The notes: generated by a model not told the origin, from the letters alone. Numbered from the stretch's first letter, positions 20,201-27,009 are shown. The stretch is DNA of 64,000 bases from Nonomuraea helvata (GCF_039535785.1 NZ_BAAAXV010000002.1:248001-312000); one strand, 5' to 3'. A program made the numbers and translations.

Positions 20201-20382
20201 CCACGGGGGCGTACGCACTGCTCGAGCCCGGCGCGTCCGCCACCGTCCGGCTCACGGTCGACCGGGCGAGACTGGCCACCACGCCGGCGAAGGGCTGGCT
20301 GGTCGTCACCCTGGACGACCGCAGCGGCGCCCAGGAGGCCGACCAGGTCGGCTTCGGGAAGCTGCCCGCCGTACAGCCGTAA
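17251..20382 (+). CDS. Large secreted subtilisin-like serine protease (S8) with inhibitor I9 and PA domains
   Basis: Extracellular protease of 1043 residues. Order of parts: signal peptide (1-28), I9-type propeptide (about 58-150, with TDTFNGIAASVPRRSL), S8 catalytic domain with D182 (VIDTGID), H251 (GHGSHVAG) and S589 (SGTSMASPMVAG), a PA (protease-associated) insertion around 420-530, then about 400 residues of beta-rich C-terminal domains. No LPxTG anchor or transmembrane tail is seen, so release is likely. The start is the TTG at 17251, supported by GAGGTG four bases upstream and by the signal peptide. A strong hairpin follows the stop. Architecture resembles lactocepin/vpr-like actinomycete subtilases. 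Confidence 0.93.
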   Translation: MKRRLLLAVLASTGIALPLTVMPSTANAEPARPDRFQHLDGAFGYAGFKPAALDQARQVKVLIQVDGTPVGDAAADAAEAGRTVDRPTLRAALHDKQQSVEEKVKAEGGKVLTTYTDTFNGIAASVPRRSLPAIQEAPGVLSVHPVRTFRPDNTAAIPYIGAPQAWQDLGKTGAGVKVAVIDTGIDYTHANFGGSGNPADFKSNNGAVIEPGTFPTAKVIGGYDFVGDDYDANDPASTPKPDPDPLDCNGHGSHVAGSSAGSGVTADGKTYTGPYDTTTHTRTFKVGPGVAPAASLMAYRVFGCEGSASEDVIVSAMERALKDGADVVNMSLGSPFGRIEEPSAQAVRTLTRAGVTVVTSAGNSGQNAYLVGAPAIAPTAIAVAALDAARAQLPAAKISANGTEIVAQNSNEAALPSGALPIAVLRTSYPSGALSLGCDPADYAAYPGGVTGKLVITLRGSCARVKRAILGQQAGAAAVAMINTDAAFPPLEGPITSDPDTGEPYTVTIPFLGIRSTDGAAAAALDGKTTTLAALTVPNPSYAALASFSSGGPANVSSSLKPDVTAPGVAVVSTGVGTGSGPATISGTSMASPMVAGVAALVKQAHPRWRPAQIKAAIVSTADATSKIKNYTARVAGSGVVAARQAVGASVISEAKDGSPNLSFGLKELTGPYRQSESLTLHNKGKTPVTYDLAAAFTGQPYGAKVSVSPATVTVGRESSRTVQVTLSLSAQAVAALPTAETSNFGTVVHIQGAVTATPRKAAEGVYPLRSAFLLVPDAESRVRSSRPGTYTPGEGGLVTSVGVRNDGVHAGAADVYAWGITDAEDVKGAEDSMDIRTVGVQALPGSALGGADTDRALVFAVNTSGRWSNAAANEFDLSIDTTGDGSPDYILVGADYGLVTTGDFDGRFATFVFKADGSMVDAWVATAPMNGGTLLMPVLASEVGLTEGASRFTYAVTGFSKVPDGLVDETEAAAFDAFAPALSTGAYALLEPGASATVRLTVDRARLATTPAKGWLVVTLDDRSGAQEADQVGFGKLPAVQP

Positions 20383-20387
20383 CCGGC

Positions 20388-20421
20388 ACACGGGCGCCCG
20401 TCCCCGGACGGGCGCCCGTGT
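20388..20421. terminator. Bidirectional terminator hairpin
   Basis: A perfect 16-bp stem, ACACGGGCGCCCGTCC and its reverse complement, with a two-base loop. It starts six bases past the protease stop and lies before the end of the convergent TetR gene, so it can terminate both. There is no long U-tract, which is usual in actinomycetes. Confidence 0.85.
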
Positions 20422-20433
20422 CGTACGGGGAGG

Positions 20434-21054
20434 TCACAGGGAGCAGTCGCCCGGCTGCTGGAGCGGCACCACGGGCGGCAGCGGAGTGGGCGTTTCCGGG
20501 GACAGCCCGTCGAGTACCAACGTGAGGTAGCGCCGCCAGCCGTCGCTGCGGGGGTCCATGGTCCACAGCACGCCCAGGAGCATGACCATGATCCTTGGCA
20601 TGTCGTCGGGGACGAGGTCGGCGCGGACGAGGCCGGCCTCCTGCGCCCGGCGGGTCAGCAGCGTCAGCGAGTCGAAGAACGGGGTGCCGGCCTGCGCCGT
20701 CATGGCGCCGGAGTTGCGGGCGGCGGCCAGGGTGTTGTGTTCGCGGGCCGCCATGGACACGGCCGCCTCCAGCACGGTGACCAGCCCACGCCTCGGGTCG
20801 TCGTCGTTCAGCGCCTGCTCGATGGCGGGAGCGATGTCCTCGGAGATGCTCTGGTCGAGGGCGGCGCGTACCAGCCCCGCCTTGTCCGGGAAGCGGCGGT
20901 AGAGCGTGGCGATGCCCACGCCGGCGCGGCGGGCGATCTCTTCGAGGTGCGCGTCGGGGCCGTGTTCGGCCCAGACCTGCCGGGCGGCGCGCAGGATCCT
21001 TTCGGAGTTGCGGACCGCGTCGGCGCGCAGCCGCCGGGAACTGCCGGTGGTCAC
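20434..21054 (-). CDS. TetR-family transcriptional regulator
   Basis: A 206-residue TetR repressor-like protein with N-terminal helix-turn-helix (AHLEEIARRAGVGIATLYRRFPDKAGLV, about 37-64) and a variable ligand-binding C-terminal domain. GTG 21054 gives a normal TetR start (VTTGSSRRLRADAVRN); the frame stays open to 21624 but that 190-residue extension is antisense shadow of yceI. It lies 45 bases behind the YceI-like gene on the same strand and is probably co-transcribed with it. Target and ligand are unknown. Confidence 0.9.
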   Translation of the reverse strand: MTTGSSRRLRADAVRNSERILRAARQVWAEHGPDAHLEEIARRAGVGIATLYRRFPDKAGLVRAALDQSISEDIAPAIEQALNDDDPRRGLVTVLEAAVSMAAREHNTLAAARNSGAMTAQAGTPFFDSLTLLTRRAQEAGLVRADLVPDDMPRIMVMLLGVLWTMDPRSDGWRRYLTLVLDGLSPETPTPLPPVVPLQQPGDCSL

Positions 21055-21098
21055 CCGCAAAGCGTAGCAATCGGTAGTCGGCTGTCGACTGTGTGCCG

Positions 21099-21725
21099 CT
21101 AGGGCAGAGACGCGCCCTGTACGGCCTGGATGTCCAGCTCCACCTTGAGCGTCGCGCCGATCAGGTTGACCCCGGCCCGCACTACCTGGTTGTACGTCAT
21201 CGCGAAGTCCTCGCGGCGCAGCTCGGTCTCGGCTCGGAACGCCGCCCGCAGCCCGCCCCACGGGTCCGGGCCGGTCCCCAGGTACGCCAGGTCGAGATCG
21301 ACCGGCCGCGCCACCCCGGCGAGCGTCAGCGTCCCGTGCACGGTCCACCGGTCGGTGCCCGCGGGGGTGAGCCCGGTGCTGCGGTAGGAGATCATCCGGT
21401 ACGCGTCGACGTTCAGGAAGTCGGGCGAGCGGAGATGGTCGTCCCGCATGCCGTTCCCCGTGTCGATCGACGCGGCCACGATGTCGGCGGCCACCGCGGA
21501 GGTCTCCGGGGTCGGGCCGGGCAGCGGGCCGCTCGACACCACGCCGTCGGCGTCGGCCTCGGCCCGGACGACCTGCTGCCCGGTCAGGTCGGTCACCGTG
21601 ACGACGGCCTGACGCACGGGCCATCCGTCCTTCGTCCTGATCAGGGCGCGCAACCCCCGGCGACCGGCCGGGCCGCCCGCCTCGGCCTGCCGGCTGGGGT
21701 GGGCGGCCTCGTGGCTGGTGTACAT
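21099..21725 (-). CDS. YceI-family protein with N-terminal Cna/transthyretin-like domain, internally deleted
   Basis: YceI proteins are lipocalin-like barrels that bind polyisoprenoids. Actinomycete relatives fuse an N-terminal regulatory-like domain (here ALIRTKDGWPVRQAVVTVTD) to the barrel. In this 208-residue protein the sequence jumps from SSGPLPGPTPETS straight to AADIVAASIDTGNGMRDDH, so the end of the first domain and the first barrel strands (the usual WTIDPaHS region) are missing, perhaps 80-90 residues, with frame kept. The C-terminal half is canonical (SPDFLNVDAY, LDIQAVQGASLP). ATG 21725 has AGGAG upstream. It is divergent from a TetR gene at 22012. The deletion is judged from recall of family architecture. 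It probably cannot form a normal barrel. Confidence 0.8.
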   Translation of the reverse strand: MYTSHEAAHPSRQAEAGGPAGRRGLRALIRTKDGWPVRQAVVTVTDLTGQQVVRAEADADGVVSSGPLPGPTPETSAVAADIVAASIDTGNGMRDDHLRSPDFLNVDAYRMISYRSTGLTPAGTDRWTVHGTLTLAGVARPVDLDLAYLGTGPDPWGGLRAAFRAETELRREDFAMTYNQVVRAGVNLIGATLKVELDIQAVQGASLP

Positions 21726-22011
21726 GGTGCTCCTGCTCTGCTCGTCGCTTCCTCGCGGTGGCGCCGCGGCGTCATTCGGTGTGGGCCAGCCTCGATCGCG
21801 GAGGGCCGGCCGCGTGTGCGGCACGGGCTGCGCTGTTGGCCATGCGAGGACTCCGTTACGGGGGCTGGGGAGGCGAACGATGAGGTATACGGTAAATCAG
21901 TCGCTTGACTTAAGACTAACAGCATCGATTCAGCGGTCCGATCCGAAGGGGGCGTTCCTCAGTGAGCCAAGATCGCCGGAAGGCGCGGCAGATTCCGGTA
22001 CGGTGGTGACG

Positions 22012-22662
22012 ATGACGGGCAAGACCGAGCGGGCCGATCGGGTCAGCGTCACCCGCGAACGCATCCTGACGGCGGCGGAGCGGCTGTTCGCCGAGCACGG
22101 CGTGTTCGCCGTGTCCAACCGTCAGGTCAGCGAGGCCGCCGGACAGGGCAACAACGCCGCCGTCGGCTACCACTTCGGGACGAAGACCCACCTGGTCCGC
22201 GCGATCATCCGCAAACACGCCGAGCCGGTCGAGCGGATACGCGAGCGGATGCTGGCCGACATGGGCGACTCCGCGGACGTACGCGACTGGGCCGCCTGCC
22301 TGGTCCGGCCGGTCACCGAGCATCTGGCCGCCCTGGGCTCCCCTACCTGGCACGCCCGGTTCATCGCGCAGGTGGTGACCGACCCCTCGCTACGCGCGCT
22401 CGTCGCCGAGGAGACCCGCTCCTCCCCTTCGCTGAGGCGGACTCTCGAGGGGTTTCACCAGTGCCTGCCCGAACTGCCCGCCGAAGTGCGTGCCGAGCGC
22501 GGCGACATGGCCCGCCAGCTGATCACGCACATGTGCGCCGAGCGCGAACGCGCTCTCGCCGAAGGCACCCCCACGCCCCGGGCCAGCTGGCACGACGCGG
22601 CCACCGGCCTGATCGACGCGCTCGTGGGGCTGTGGCTGGCACCCGTGACCCGCGACTCCTGA
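22012..22662 (+). CDS. TetR-family transcriptional regulator
   Basis: A 216-residue TetR protein: DNA-binding helix-turn-helix near the N terminus (SNRQVSEAAGQGNNAAVGYHF, split here for its key run VSEAAGQGN) then a helical ligand domain. The start is uncertain; ATG 22012 and GTG codons at about 22003-22006 are all possible, and no strong ribosome site is seen. It is divergent from the YceI-like gene, a classical layout for a TetR repressor and its target. The 290-base gap between them is unusually AT-rich around 21885-21930, with TTGACT at 21903 as a possible -35 element. The IS5 element starts 120 bases downstream. Confidence 0.85.
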   Translation: MTGKTERADRVSVTRERILTAAERLFAEHGVFAVSNRQVSEAAGQGNNAAVGYHFGTKTHLVRAIIRKHAEPVERIRERMLADMGDSADVRDWAACLVRPVTEHLAALGSPTWHARFIAQVVTDPSLRALVAEETRSSPSLRRTLEGFHQCLPELPAEVRAERGDMARQLITHMCAERERALAEGTPTPRASWHDAATGLIDALVGLWLAPVTRDS

Positions 22663-22793
22663 CGGCCCACGGCCCGACCGGGCGACGCGGTGCCACGAAG
22701 GCCGTAACGGCCCGTCGCACGGTCAAGACGGCGGTTGGACGTCGCGGTGCCGCGCGAAGGCCCTGACAGCACGCCCCGCGACTAGGTCGTGTT

Positions 22794-23696
22794 TCATAAG
22801 GCATTGAGCCACTGGTTGATCGCAGCGATGATGACGACGGCTTCGTAGCGTACGGCGAGCTTGTCGTAACGGGTCGCCATGCCGCGGTTGCCTTTGAGCA
22901 GGTTGATGCCGCACTCCACAGCGTGACGCAGCCGGTAGAACGCGGGGTCGAAGGCGGGCGGGCGACCTCCCTTCGATCCCTTGGCTCGCCGGTGAGCGTC
23001 CTGGTCGGCCTTGCTCGGAATGCACGCCTTGATCCCACGCCGGCGCAGATGAGTCCGGTTGGCCTTGCTGGTGTAGGCCTTGTCGGCCAGGACCCGGTCC
23101 GGGCGGGTCCTGGGACGGCCACCGCCGAGGCGGGCCACCCGGATCTTGCCGAGCACCGGTATGAACTGCGGGCTGTCGCCCCGCTGCCCGGCGGTCACCA
23201 CCGCAGCCAGCAGCTTGCGGCCCTGCTCGCAAGCCAGATGGGTCTTGGTGGTCAGCCCGCCGCGCGAGCGCCCCAGGCCATGATCGGCCGGCTCGCTGTG
23301 CACCCCGCCGGGTGGTTCCTTTTGCAGGTGACCGTCCCGGCGTGCTCCGGCCGCGTGCTGGTGAGCCCGGGTGATGGTGGAGTCCACGCTCACCGTCCAA
23401 TCGATCTTCCCGGCGGCGTCCGCACACGCCTGCAAGGCCGCCAGGATCCGCGCCCAGATCCCCTCCCGCTGCCAGCGCCGGAACAAGCCATACACGGTGA
23501 ACCAGTGGCCGTAGCAGGCAGGAACGTCCCGCCACGGCGCCCCGGTCCGGATCCGCCACCGGATCCCGTCGATCAACTGACGCTTGCTCCACTTCGGCGG
23601 ACGCCCCTTGCCCGATGCGGCAGGCAGATGCGGCTCCAGCGCCGCCCACTGCGCATCAGTGAGGTCGTGCCGCCTCGTCACCACTACGCTGGTCAC
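22794..23696 (-). CDS. IS5-family DDE transposase
   Basis: A 300-residue transposase with N-terminal DUF4096-like domain (LTDAQWAALEPHLP, RWRIRTGAPWRDVP) and a DDE catalytic core: D in VSVDSTITRAHQHAAGARR, D in VLADKAYTSKANR and E in HAVECGINLLKGNRG. I chose GTG 23696 (VTSVVVTRRHDLTD) because CCGGAG lies about ten bases upstream; the frame is open to a TTG at 23759. The chosen ribosome site is inside a 13-bp stem formed with upstream sequence, which may limit translation. No damage is visible. Confidence 0.92.
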   Translation of the reverse strand: MTSVVVTRRHDLTDAQWAALEPHLPAASGKGRPPKWSKRQLIDGIRWRIRTGAPWRDVPACYGHWFTVYGLFRRWQREGIWARILAALQACADAAGKIDWTVSVDSTITRAHQHAAGARRDGHLQKEPPGGVHSEPADHGLGRSRGGLTTKTHLACEQGRKLLAAVVTAGQRGDSPQFIPVLGKIRVARLGGGRPRTRPDRVLADKAYTSKANRTHLRRRGIKACIPSKADQDAHRRAKGSKGGRPPAFDPAFYRLRHAVECGINLLKGNRGMATRYDKLAVRYEAVVIIAAINQWLNAL

Positions 23697-23750
23697 GAGG
23701 TCTCCGGTATTTCGTTCTTCTTGGTCGTTGAACCACCTACCGGAGACCTC
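23697..23750 (-). promoter_or_regulatory. Inverted repeat that would bury the IS5 transposase ribosome site
   Basis: GAGGTCTCCGGTA (23697-23709) pairs perfectly with TACCGGAGACCTC (23738-23750). Read on the minus strand, the downstream arm contains the GGAG ribosome site and ends directly at the GTG start. A transcript entering from outside would hold both arms and mask the start; a transcript starting inside the loop would not. Such protection against readthrough is known for IS10 and IS50; here it is inferred. Confidence 0.55.
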
Positions 23751-23870
23751 TTCGTTCAACGATCACCGACACGCATGACACGTGATCTTTCGAAACACGG
23801 CCTAGGCCCTGTCCGGCGGATAGGCCCTGTGCGGCGGATCATGTGACCGTCCCGGCTTCGGGGCGTTGGC

Positions 23871-24075
23871 ATGAGCATGGGACGGGGAGATTTAACGCAT
23901 GCGGAGTGGGCCCGGCTGAAGCTGCATCTGCCGAAATCCGGGCGGCGCGGCGGCCGTTGGGCCAGTCACCGCAGGGGTCATCAACGGAATCTTGTACCGA
24001 CTGCGCACCGGGGTGCCATGGCGGGATCTACCAGCGCGTTTCGGTCCGTGGAAGACGGTGTACGAACGGCACAGA
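23871..24075 (+). pseudogene. IS5-family transposase fragment, frameshifted
   Basis: The N-terminal start MGRGDLTHAEWARLKLHLP and then KSGRRGGRWASHRR is typical of IS5 transposases. After that the family sequence (VINGILYRLRTGVPWRDL, FGPWKTVYERHRR) continues in another frame, showing a frameshift near 23970. Sequence similarity stops at about 24075, so the catalytic part is gone. It cannot make transposase. Confidence 0.8.
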
Positions 24076-24193
24076 CGTCCTCCGCAGAGACGCCATCACA
24101 TGTGGCGCGGGCGGTGTCACGTGCGTAGTCGAGAAACGTGGTGAGCTGGGTGCGCTCGTCCCACGCAGACGGTGTGTCATCGATTCTGGTCAT
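24075..24193 (-). pseudogene. N-terminal fragment of a DinB/DUF664-family gene
   Basis: On the minus strand, ATG 24193 begins MTRIDDTPSAWDERTQLTTF followed by LDYARDTARATCDGVSAEDV. This is the familiar start of actinomycete DUF664 (DinB-fold) proteins. After about 40 residues the sequence runs into the IS5 fragment and similarity ends. The remaining three quarters of the gene are absent. It lies inside the CTAG-bounded remnant. Confidence 0.65.
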
Positions 24194-24336
24194 CGCGCAA
24201 AGCGTCCCTGATCATCACGATCCATGTCGAGGTATTTATCGCCGACCCCGACCTGCTTTACCGAACTCCTTGTCCGACGGGTCGATACAGCGATTCAGCG
24301 CCGGTGGACCGCCCGGCATGATCCGCCGGACAGGCT

Positions 24337-24765
24337 CTAGGCGTCGCGCGTCGCGATGGCCCTGATGGCCCCGGCCAGGTCGTCGGCGACCTTGGCGACG
24401 GTCGCCAGCTCGGCCGGACTGAGCCGCTGGAGCAACGTGGCGGTCGCGGCGCGCACTTCGGTGAACAGCGAGGCGATTGCCGTCGCGGCGGACTCGGTCA
24501 GGCTCACCCGTACGGTGCGGCGGTCGTGCTCGTCATGGGCCCGTCGCACGTAATCGTGCTTCTCGAGCCGGCGCAGGGCGGCGCTGAGTGCGGGCGCGGA
24601 CAGGCCGACCGCCTCGGCGAGCGCCCCGGCCGGCAGCGGACCGCGCGTGGACAGTATGTCGAGGTAGCGCAGGTCGCTTCGTGCGACTCCGAGCCGGGCC
24701 GCGGCGACTTGGTCGAGGAGGTCCAGGGTGGTCGCCAGATTCCGGAACGCGGCGACCGCGGCCAT
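24337..24765 (-). CDS. MarR-family transcriptional regulator
   Basis: A 142-residue winged-helix regulator; the core (GALAEAVGLSAPALSAALRR, then HDRRTVRVSLTE wing) is canonical. The TAG stop lies within the CTAG that borders the IS5 remnant, so the last residues may have been set by the insertion. The start region is also suspect: no ribosome site precedes ATG 24765, and just upstream begins a 5'-truncated gene on the other strand. The coding body is intact, but expression may have been lost with its promoter. Confidence 0.82.
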   Translation of the reverse strand: MAAVAAFRNLATTLDLLDQVAAARLGVARSDLRYLDILSTRGPLPAGALAEAVGLSAPALSAALRRLEKHDYVRRAHDEHDRRTVRVSLTESAATAIASLFTEVRAATATLLQRLSPAELATVAKVADDLAGAIRAIATRDA

Positions 24766-24769
24766 CGCC

Positions 24770-25131
24770 GGATCCAGTGCGCCCTGGCGGAGACGTCGGC
24801 GCTGGTGGAGCTCCGGGTCGAGGTCGACGGTGTCCTGGTGGACGTGGTGATCAGCGTACGGCTGCTGTCTCGGGTCGTCAGGACCGCCTCAGGCTGGAAA
24901 CTGGCCAGCCTGGACGCGATCTATGAGAAGGACGCGATGGCCCCCGTCTACCCCGCCGACCGGCTGGCCATCTCGCGGCAGGACACCGCCCCCTATCGGC
25001 GTTCGTACCAGTTCCTGACCTACAGCGCCCGCGGCCACCTGCCGGCCGACATACCCGGCGACGACCGGCCGGACCTGGTGGCCGCCCTCTACGACGAGGC
25101 CGAGACATGGCTGCGCTCGGCCTCCCTCTGA
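24770..25131 (+). pseudogene. C-terminal part of an NTF2/SnoaL-like gene
   Basis: From about 24770 the plus strand encodes LVELRVEVDGVLVDVVISVR, LLSRVVRTASGWKLASLDAI and PADIPGDDRPDLVAALYDEA to a stop at 25131. This reads like the C-terminal two thirds of an SnoaL/NTF2-like protein (a small alpha+beta cone fold used by isomerases, hydrolases or just ligand binding). The open frame continues left into the MarR gene, but that part is not homologous. The head-to-head contact of two truncated genes suggests a deletion near 24770. The family call is moderate. Confidence 0.5.
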
Positions 25132-25141
25132 TCCGGCGGCC

Positions 25142-25885
25142 CTATCGCTGGGCGGCGAGCCACTCGTCGAACGTGGTCGGCGCGATGCGGGCACCCTCGC
25201 CGGGCAGCAGCACGTTGCCGGCCATCGACGTGCCGAACAACCCCGACCACGTCGGCACCAGCTTCACCTCGCGGCCGAGTGCCTGGTTGGTGCGCCGGGC
25301 CATGTCGACCAGGTCCTGCGTCTCGGGCCCGGCCACGTCGGCGTAGCGGCCCTTCGGGTCGCCCACCGCGATCTCGGCGAGGACGTCGGCCACGTCCGCG
25401 GGCGCGATCGGCTGCACGAGCAGCGGCGCGATCGTGGCCACCCCGTCCTGCTCGGTCCAGCTCGCCACCATCGCGGCGAAGTCGTGGAACTGGGTGGCCG
25501 GGACGATCGTCCACGGCACCGGGCCGGCGGCCACCAGCCGCTCCTGCTCCCGCTTGCCGGCGTAGTGCGCGTTGCCCTCGACCCGATCGATCCCGACGAT
25601 CGACAGCAGCACGTGGTGACGGACGCCCGCCCGCTCCTCGGCGGCGAGCAGGTTTCGCGTGGCGGCGCCGAAGTACGCCACCACCTCCGCCGGATCGGTG
25701 GCCGGCCCGTTGGTGACGTCGATGACCGCCTCGACACCGGCGAGGGCGGCGTGGAGCCCGTCACCGGTCACCAGGTCCACGCCGAGCGAACGGCTGACGC
25801 GCACGACGTCGTGGCCGCCCCGTTCGAGCGCGGCGACAGTGAGGGCCCCGATGTTCCCGGTCGCGCCCGCGACTGCGATCCGCAT
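25142..25885 (-). CDS. NmrA-like NAD(P)H-binding protein (atypical SDR)
   Basis: A 247-residue Rossmann-fold protein. The N-terminal nucleotide loop is MRIAVAGATGNIGALTVAAL; the catalytic YxxxK of classical SDRs is replaced by HYAGKREQE-type sequence (HYAGK). Such proteins act as redox sensors or as ketone/quinone reductases. ATG 25885 has GGGGAGA upstream; the frame runs to 25939 but the extra residues are not SDR-like. It is divergent from an Rrf2 regulator, a frequent pair in actinomycetes in which the regulator controls the reductase. It ends 11 bases from the NTF2-like relic. Confidence 0.88.
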   Translation of the reverse strand: MRIAVAGATGNIGALTVAALERGGHDVVRVSRSLGVDLVTGDGLHAALAGVEAVIDVTNGPATDPAEVVAYFGAATRNLLAAEERAGVRHHVLLSIVGIDRVEGNAHYAGKREQERLVAAGPVPWTIVPATQFHDFAAMVASWTEQDGVATIAPLLVQPIAPADVADVLAEIAVGDPKGRYADVAGPETQDLVDMARRTNQALGREVKLVPTWSGLFGTSMAGNVLLPGEGARIAPTTFDEWLAAQR

Positions 25886-25939
25886 GATGATCTCCCCTGT
25901 CTTGTCGGCGCCGTCTTGTTGGCGGACGGACGCTATCAC

Positions 25940-25954
25940 GGACTATATAGGTCC
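25940..25954. promoter_or_regulatory. Candidate Rrf2 operator between the divergent genes
   Basis: GGACTATATAGGTCC has 4-bp arms (GGAC/GTCC) around an AT-rich centre and lies 27 bases before the Rrf2 start and 55 bases before the NmrA-like start. It is the only AT-rich patch of the 95-base gap, so it may double as promoter and autoregulatory site. Palindrome seen directly; role inferred. Confidence 0.45.
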
Positions 25955-25980
25955 ACAATATCTGCGATAAGCTCGGGTAC

Positions 25981-26454
25981 GTGAAGCTGCCTGTGAGCAC
26001 CGAATGGGTGTTGCACTGCGCCACGACGCTGGCGCAGCTCGAGCCGGGAGTCACCGCGTCGACGGCACAGCTCGCGCAGTACTACGACCTTCCTGCGCCC
26101 TACCTCGCCAAGCAGTTGCAGGCGCTCGTCAAGGCCGGCGTGCTGGCCGCGACGACCGGTCCGCGGGGCGGGTTCCGGCTCGCGCGGCCCGCCTCCGAGA
26201 TCACGCTCCTGCAGATCGTCGAGGCCGTCGACGGCACGTCCTCGCCGTACGAGTGCCGCGAGATCCGCCGGCGGGGACGCGGCGCGCTGCCGCCCGAGGA
26301 CTGCCGGAACACCTGCGTGCTCGCCGAGAAGATGGCCGAGGCGCACGAGGCGTGGCGGCGCAGCCTGACCGGAGTCTCGCTCGCCGACATCCTCGCCTCC
26401 CTGCCGCCGTCGGCCCCGGCCCGCACCCGATCACGCCTCGCGGGCACGTCCTGA
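25981..26454 (+). CDS. Rrf2-family transcriptional regulator, with possible Fe-S cysteines
   Basis: A 157-residue regulator with a winged helix (TAQLAQYYDLPAPYLAKQLQ) and the family dimerisation helix. Three cysteines lie in the sensor loop (YECREI, EDCRNTC) with a spacing wider than in IscR, so a [2Fe-2S] cluster or thiol switch is possible, unlike cysteine-free Rrf2 members. GTG 25981 begins VKLPVSTEWVLHC, the normal N terminus. It most likely represses itself and the divergent NmrA-like gene. Confidence 0.9.
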   Translation: MKLPVSTEWVLHCATTLAQLEPGVTASTAQLAQYYDLPAPYLAKQLQALVKAGVLAATTGPRGGFRLARPASEITLLQIVEAVDGTSSPYECREIRRRGRGALPPEDCRNTCVLAEKMAEAHEAWRRSLTGVSLADILASLPPSAPARTRSRLAGTS

Positions 26455-26643
26455 GACCACCCACCGCGCCGTGACACCCCCCACCGCCGTGACCCCCGCC
26501 GCCGCCGTGGCATCAGCCACCAATCCCAGCACAGGCCACCGTCCCACACCGGCCACGGTGCCAGCACGGCCACCGCCGTGACACCGGCCACCGGCCGGGC
26601 GCCCGCGCCCCCTCACCCACCTGAGTACCTTCGAGAGGACCAC

Positions 26644-26955
26644 ATGCCCGACTTATCCGGCGTCGCGGCCTTCTACGCCACCCACAGCAGCTTCTCGGCA
26701 CCGGGCGTCTTCGCCGCGCTCTACGCCGACCTGCCCTCCGACCCGGCGCGGCTCGCACGCGTCACCCGTGACCTGATGATCCACCGGTGGGAGGGCCGCG
26801 ACTACCACTACGACATCCCGCGCGAGCGGCTCCACAACGACGCGGAGGCCAGGGACACGTATCTCCAGGAGGACCGGCTGCGGATACCGCGCACGGTGCT
26901 GTCACTGGCCCCCTTCAACGGCCCCCGTGAAGTGACCCTCCGCGAGCTGCGGTGA
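26644..26955 (+). CDS. Small protein resembling the N terminus of actinomycete transglutaminase-like proteins
   Basis: A 103-residue protein with an AGGACC ribosome site before ATG 26644. The segment FAALYADLPSDPARLARVTR followed by DLMIHRWEGRDYHYDIP reads like the N-terminal 80 residues of transglutaminase-domain proteins, where a Cys-His-Asp domain should follow. That domain is absent: the gene stops shortly after LSLAPFNGPREV. It is thus either a 3'-truncated relic or a stand-alone version. Its stop codon overlaps a perfect palindrome. The 190 bases upstream hold a low-complexity run of CACCGCCGTGAC-like units. Confidence in function is low. Confidence 0.5.
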   Translation: MPDLSGVAAFYATHSSFSAPGVFAALYADLPSDPARLARVTRDLMIHRWEGRDYHYDIPRERLHNDAEARDTYLQEDRLRIPRTVLSLAPFNGPREVTLRELR

Positions 26956-26965
26956 AAGTTTCACC
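26951..26965. promoter_or_regulatory. Perfect palindrome GGTGAAAGTTTCACC upstream of the GH43 locus
   Basis: Seven-base arms around one central base. The same sequence with C in the centre occurs at 57349-57363 before the CE2-like esterase gene and nowhere else that I noticed. GAAA-N-TTTC palindromes are reported before xylan- and arabinan-degrading genes of actinomycetes (BxlR-type sites). It lies 250 bases before GH43, so the original target may have been the lectin-bearing gene now decayed between them. Confidence 0.6.
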
Positions 26966-27009
26966 CCCGACGACCTGCGACGGCGGCAGGCACGCTTGAC
27001 ACCTCCCAG

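Larger units (their letters stand above)
22786..23801 (-). mobile_element. IS5-family insertion sequence, complete, flanked by CTAG
   Basis: Ends carry the inverted repeat GTCGTGTTTC on the left and its counterpart GCCGTGTTTC (reverse complement) on the right. Both ends are bordered by CTAG (22782-22785 and 23802-23805), which fits a CTAG target duplication. The right-hand CTAG is at the same time the left border of an IS5 remnant. One full-length transposase gene fills the element. Confidence 0.85.
23806..24336 (+). mobile_element. Second IS5-family element, remnant, sharing a CTAG border with the first
   Basis: Bounded by CTAG at 23802-23805 and 24337-24340. The right end (reverse complement GCCTGTCCGGCGGATCATG) matches the left end GCCCTGTGCGGCGGATCATG. 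At the left, a 18-base unit (AGGCCCTGTsCGGCGGAT) is present twice in tandem. The inside holds only the 5' part of a transposase and a foreign DinB-like gene fragment, so the element is dead and probably composite. Confidence 0.7.

Noticed and set aside
21055..21624. Long extension of the TetR reading frame at 20434
   Set aside because: The 190 extra codons are the shadow of the YceI-like gene on the same strand in another frame; a GTG at 21054 gives a normal TetR start.
26455..26640. Apparent tandem repeat of CACCGCCGTGAC-like units
   Set aside because: Units vary in length and sequence; low-complexity GC-rich intergenic DNA explains it better than a structured repeat.
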